From Candidatus Gastranaerophilales bacterium (lineage in GTDB: Bacteria; Cyanobacteriota; Vampirovibrionia; Gastranaerophilales; Gastranaerophilaceae): a DNA stretch of 10,202 nt. The DNA is taken from NCBI GenBank assembly GCA_021202305.1, contig JAJQDG010000117.1, positions 1-10,202 of the forward strand. Direction: 5' to 3'. Under the pieces are notes generated by a model that saw only the letters and a list, made by a program, of their open reading frames with translations, had not been told where the DNA came from and ran no database searches. Every line of letters begins with the position of its first letter. Within the stretch, counting starts at the first letter, position 1. The position numbers and the translations under genes were made by a program. Of this stretch, positions 8,057-10,202 are shown piece after piece.

Positions 8057-8072
8057 AGTTATTATGATAACT
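8057..8072. promoter_or_regulatory. Operator 1 of the MarR regulator (marR-emrAB side)
   Basis: AGTTAT and ATAACT form an exact inverted repeat around TATG. The core GTTATTATGATAAC (8058-8071) differs at one base from operator 2. It covers the predicted -10 of the minus-strand promoter and lies next to the Shine-Dalgarno sequence of marR, so a bound dimer should block transcription of the marR-emrA-emrB operon. Assignment to this MarR protein is inferred from location and duplication. Confidence 0.7.
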
Positions 8073-8091
8073 CGATATTTTTATTATGCAA
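8064..8091 (-). promoter_or_regulatory. Predicted promoter of the marR-emrA-emrB operon
   Basis: On the reverse strand TTGCAT (complement of 8086-8091) and TATCAT (complement of 8064-8069) are spaced by 16 bases. The -10 matches five of six consensus positions and the -35 is weak. The -10 lies within operator 1. Transcription would start around 8057, leaving a short leader that contains the Shine-Dalgarno sequence AAAGGA. Confidence 0.5.
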
Positions 8092-8133
8092 GAATTATTT
8101 TTAAAAAGCCTTTGTACAATGATATTATTTTTC

Positions 8134-8163
8134 TTGCTATTTTATTTTTTGTGTTATTATAAT
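8134..8163 (+). promoter_or_regulatory. Predicted promoter of the outer-membrane factor gene
   Basis: A consensus -10 TATAAT (8158-8163) is preceded after 18 bases by TTGCTA (8134-8139), a four-of-six -35 match. The -10 is embedded in the perfect palindrome of operator 2. The Shine-Dalgarno sequence GAAGGG (8168-8173) follows, seven bases before the ATG at 8181, so the leader is very short. Confidence 0.6.
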
Positions 8164-8167
8164 AACC
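8152..8167. promoter_or_regulatory. Operator 2 of the MarR regulator (outer-membrane factor side)
   Basis: GTTATTATAATAAC (8153-8166) is a perfect 14-base palindrome with no spacer. It matches operator 1 at 13 of 14 positions and lies exactly 95 bases from it. It contains the TATAAT -10 of the plus-strand promoter, so binding should occlude RNA polymerase. The pairing with operator 1 makes this much more than a chance AT-rich palindrome. Confidence 0.75.
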
Positions 8168-8180
8168 GAAGGGCAGTTTT

Positions 8181-9542
8181 ATGTTAAAAAAAGTTCTTAT
8201 ATTATTTCTATTTTTTATATTTTTAGGTGCGGCAGGTGCAAAAGATAATGCCGAAATTGACAAAATGGAATATATGAACATTCCTTTTTGGGAACATTTC
8301 AACGATGAAATTTTAATTAAAAACCTTTATGCGGTTTATGAAAATAATCACAATCTAAAGCAGGCGGCAGATAAAGTTAATGAGGCTAAAAGGCTTGTTA
8401 GAATTTCATTTTCAAACGAACTGCCGCATGTGGGTTTTGACGGGTATGCGGGGTATATTTTTAATTCTTCGGATGAATTATTCGGCAATGTCGTCATTCC
8501 TGATTACAACGAAGCAAGATTTTTATTGCCCCTTACTTTTAATTATGAAGTTGATATATGGGGCAAAAACCGTCTTAAAACAAAATCACAGGAAAAAACC
8601 TTAGAAATTATCAAACAGGAAGAAAAATCCGTTTATATCGCTTTAACAAGCGCATATTGCGGCATTTATTATAACCTTATAAAAGCAGATAAATTAATAG
8701 AGTGCCAGAAGGAATTAATAGAAACTCAAACAAAACTTTTAGATTCAATTCAAAAGCGTTATGAAATAGGAACAGCAACAATAAATGATGTTATAGCTTC
8801 GCAAAAATCGCTTACTTATTTGAAAGAGGAAATGGAAAACCTTCTTGAAAAACAAGAGCTTTTGCAAAACCGGCTCAGTGTGATTACATCTGATACTTCT
8901 TTTCAAAGGCCTGAAAGAAAAAGTTTTGACAAAATGAATGTACATATTCAAATTCCGGATACTATTGATATCAGCTTGCTTGATAAGCGCCCTGACAGAG
9001 TGAAGGCTGAATTAAATCTTGAAAAATACAGAATAAATATCAAAATTGCAAAAAGGAATTTTTTGCCTGCGTTTACAATTGCAGGTAATTTAGGGTTTAA
9101 TTTTTATAATATATCAAGCGCTCATACTTTTTTATCGGATATTGGCATTTTGCCCGATTGGGATTTATTTTCGGGCGGCAGAAAACTTGCTATACTAAAA
9201 TTGCAAAAGGATAAATACGATTCTGCCATACAAGATTATGAAAATACCGTTTTAAAATCTATTCAAGAAACAAACGATTCACTGTACAATTTAAAATCGG
9301 GGCAAAGAAAATACGAAATTGCAAATAACAGGCTTCTTTATGATGAAAATGAACTTAAACTGGTAAATACGCGCGAAAATATAGGTATGGCAGACAATGT
9401 GGATGTACTTATAAGAAAAGAAAATCTGCTTTTATCAAAAAAGCAGGAGGTTTCTTTAAAAATTAATGAAATATTAGCCTTAATTCAATTATATCAGGCT
9501 CTTGGCGGAGTAGATTTTTATAATTTAAATGAAACAATATAA
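8181..9542 (+). CDS. TolC/OprM-type outer-membrane efflux protein (NodT-like)
   Basis: This 453-residue protein starts with a signal peptide, MLKKVLILFLFFIFLGAAGA, with likely cleavage after Ala20. It shows the outer-membrane factor pattern: FWEHFNDEILIKNLYAVYENN (36-56), NYEVDIWGKNR (121-131), RYEIGTATINDVIASQ (193-208), KRPDRVKAELNLEKY (269-283), DWDLFSGGRKLA (326-337), a second-half equivalent IGMADNVDVLIRKENLLL (401-418) and LYQALGG (437-443). The two repeats of coiled helices build the trimeric tunnel that receives substrate from the adaptor. Unlike OprM-type relatives it lacks a lipobox cysteine after the signal peptide, so it is probably not a lipoprotein. It is transcribed divergently from marR-emrA-emrB under a shared operator pair, supporting one tripartite pump. 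Its stop lies five bases from that of the convergent pilin gene. Confidence 0.93.
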   Translation: MLKKVLILFLFFIFLGAAGAKDNAEIDKMEYMNIPFWEHFNDEILIKNLYAVYENNHNLKQAADKVNEAKRLVRISFSNELPHVGFDGYAGYIFNSSDELFGNVVIPDYNEARFLLPLTFNYEVDIWGKNRLKTKSQEKTLEIIKQEEKSVYIALTSAYCGIYYNLIKADKLIECQKELIETQTKLLDSIQKRYEIGTATINDVIASQKSLTYLKEEMENLLEKQELLQNRLSVITSDTSFQRPERKSFDKMNVHIQIPDTIDISLLDKRPDRVKAELNLEKYRINIKIAKRNFLPAFTIAGNLGFNFYNISSAHTFLSDIGILPDWDLFSGGRKLAILKLQKDKYDSAIQDYENTVLKSIQETNDSLYNLKSGQRKYEIANNRLLYDENELKLVNTRENIGMADNVDVLIRKENLLLSKKQEVSLKINEILALIQLYQALGGVDFYNLNETI

Positions 9543-9547
9543 AACCC

Positions 9548-10202
9548 TTACGGCAAATTTTTAAAATAATCTTTTTCCGTTAATGCCTTGTAGGTGCATG
9601 CTATTCCGTTATATGAATTAGATAATGTCTTTGAACAGTAATACTTACTTGAATACGCTGTATCAGGTGCGCCCATAGGAAGTAGCGCGCCTGTTTCTTC
9701 ATCAATTACAAAGGTAAATAAATCATGCCCCCATTTGTTTGGCTTATTTAAACCGTTAACATCAACGGAAATCAAAATTCCATGTCCGCAGCCGCCGCTG
9801 CAATTCTCAATAGCAAGTATCATGCTGTCATTTATAATTACTTGCCCGTCATCTAATAGAGTGGTGATAATACTGCCATTATTGTAGCTTTTATGGGATG
9901 ATGAAGTTATGCAGCTATTATAGCTGCAATCTTTAAGTTCAGAAAAATATTTTCTAAATGAAGTGATAAAAGTTCTTGTTGTGTAATTTTCTTGATTTAT
10001 GGGTATTCCTGTTTCATATAACATTAGTTGAAGCGCCTCTGATAGTATAGATTGCGCCTTTTTTAAACCTGTTTTTAATTGTGTTTCTTTTGTGTGGTTT
10101 AAAACAGCAGGTATTGTCATTGCAGCAGCAACGCCTATTATGGCAAGGGTGATGAGTGTTTCGGCAAGGGTAAATGCAAATATTTTTGTATGCGCGCTAA
10201 AT
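9548..10202 (-). CDS. Type IV pilin-like / pseudopilin protein (5' end outside window)
   Basis: The frame is open to the window edge, giving 217 visible residues and no start. An ATG at 10120 lies inside the hydrophobic helix and cannot be the true start. Near the visible N-terminus is a class III prepilin signal: SAHTKIFA, then FTLAETLITLAIIGVAAAMTIPAV. Cleavage would fall after Ala, where Gly is more usual, leaving Phe1 and Glu5 of the mature protein. The helix anchors it in the inner membrane until assembly into a pilus or type II secretion-like pseudopilus. The globular part has six cysteines (DCSYNSC, ENCSGGCGHG, YYCSK, ACTYK), an even number suited to periplasmic disulfides. VDVNGLNKPNKWGHDLFTF near the C-terminal third recalls many pilin-like proteins of Gastranaerophilales. 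No assembly genes are in view, so its filament is unknown. Confidence 0.88.
   Translation of the reverse strand, partial: FSAHTKIFAFTLAETLITLAIIGVAAAMTIPAVLNHTKETQLKTGLKKAQSILSEALQLMLYETGIPINQENYTTRTFITSFRKYFSELKDCSYNSCITSSSHKSYNNGSIITTLLDDGQVIINDSMILAIENCSGGCGHGILISVDVNGLNKPNKWGHDLFTFVIDEETGALLPMGAPDTAYSSKYYCSKTLSNSYNGIACTYKALTEKDYFKNLP

Noticed and set aside
8084..8302. A 72-codon minus-strand open frame spanning the marR/outer-membrane factor intergenic region
   Set aside because: It overlaps the signal-peptide region of the outer-membrane factor gene in antisense and would run through both promoters and operator 2. It has no ribosome binding site or recognisable domain.
9551..9580. Possible terminator hairpin after the outer-membrane factor gene (ACGG ... 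CCGT)
   Set aside because: The stem is only about four continuous pairs with a loop of roughly 20 bases and no T-run directly after it.
9548..10120. Start of the pilin-like gene at the ATG at 10120
   Set aside because: This Met falls in the middle of the conserved hydrophobic helix. The in-frame upstream codons encode the prepilin cleavage site and run to the window edge, so the true start is outside.

Overview
This is an AT-rich window packed with genes on both strands. It carries diderm envelope genes: an EmrAB-type inner-membrane pump, a TolC/OprM-type outer-membrane channel and a type IV pilin-like protein. The pilin N-terminus (prepilin site with Ala before FTLAE, then LITLAIIGVAAAMTIP) and its VNG..KPN.WG.DLF.F segment resemble the large families of pilin-like proteins in gut Vampirovibrionia/Melainabacteria (Gastranaerophilales). 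That lineage fits the base composition, diderm envelope and anaerobic-type gene content, but it is my recognition of style, not a search result.

Layout. (1) Positions 1-912, minus: a dGTPase-like HD phosphohydrolase whose 3' end lies outside the window. (2) 931-3846, minus: a large four-domain M16 metallopeptidase, 18 bases upstream of the dGTPase gene and probably co-transcribed with it. (3) 3847-3910: a short divergent promoter region. (4) 3911-4966, plus: a stand-alone DUF2229/HgdB-like protein related to acyl-CoA dehydratase activases. (5) 4970-8042, minus: a three-gene operon marR - emrA - emrB, joined by a 2-base gap and a 4-base ATGA overlap. (6) 8043-8180: a divergent control region. 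(7) 8181-9542, plus: the matching outer-membrane factor. (8) 9548-10202, minus: a type IV pilin-like protein whose 5' end lies outside the window. No gene-free stretch exceeds 300 bases; the longest is 8043-8180.

How it works together. The core is a divergent, self-contained tripartite efflux system: MFS pump (EmrB-like), periplasmic adaptor (EmrA-like) and TolC/OprM-like duct, with a MarR repressor. The control region holds two nearly identical 14-base palindromes, consensus GTTATTATRATAAC, spaced 95 bases apart (about nine helical turns). Each sits on the -10 element of one of the two divergent promoters. This is strong sequence evidence that the MarR protein represses both arms, itself included. 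The other genes (dGTPase, M16 peptidase, DUF2229 protein, pilin) are neighbours without an evident functional link to the pump.

I saw no CRISPR array, insertion sequence, tRNA or rRNA, and no convincing new multi-gene system. The most notable items are the twin operators, the DUF2229 protein without its activase partner, and the four-domain M16 peptidase with an odd N-terminus.
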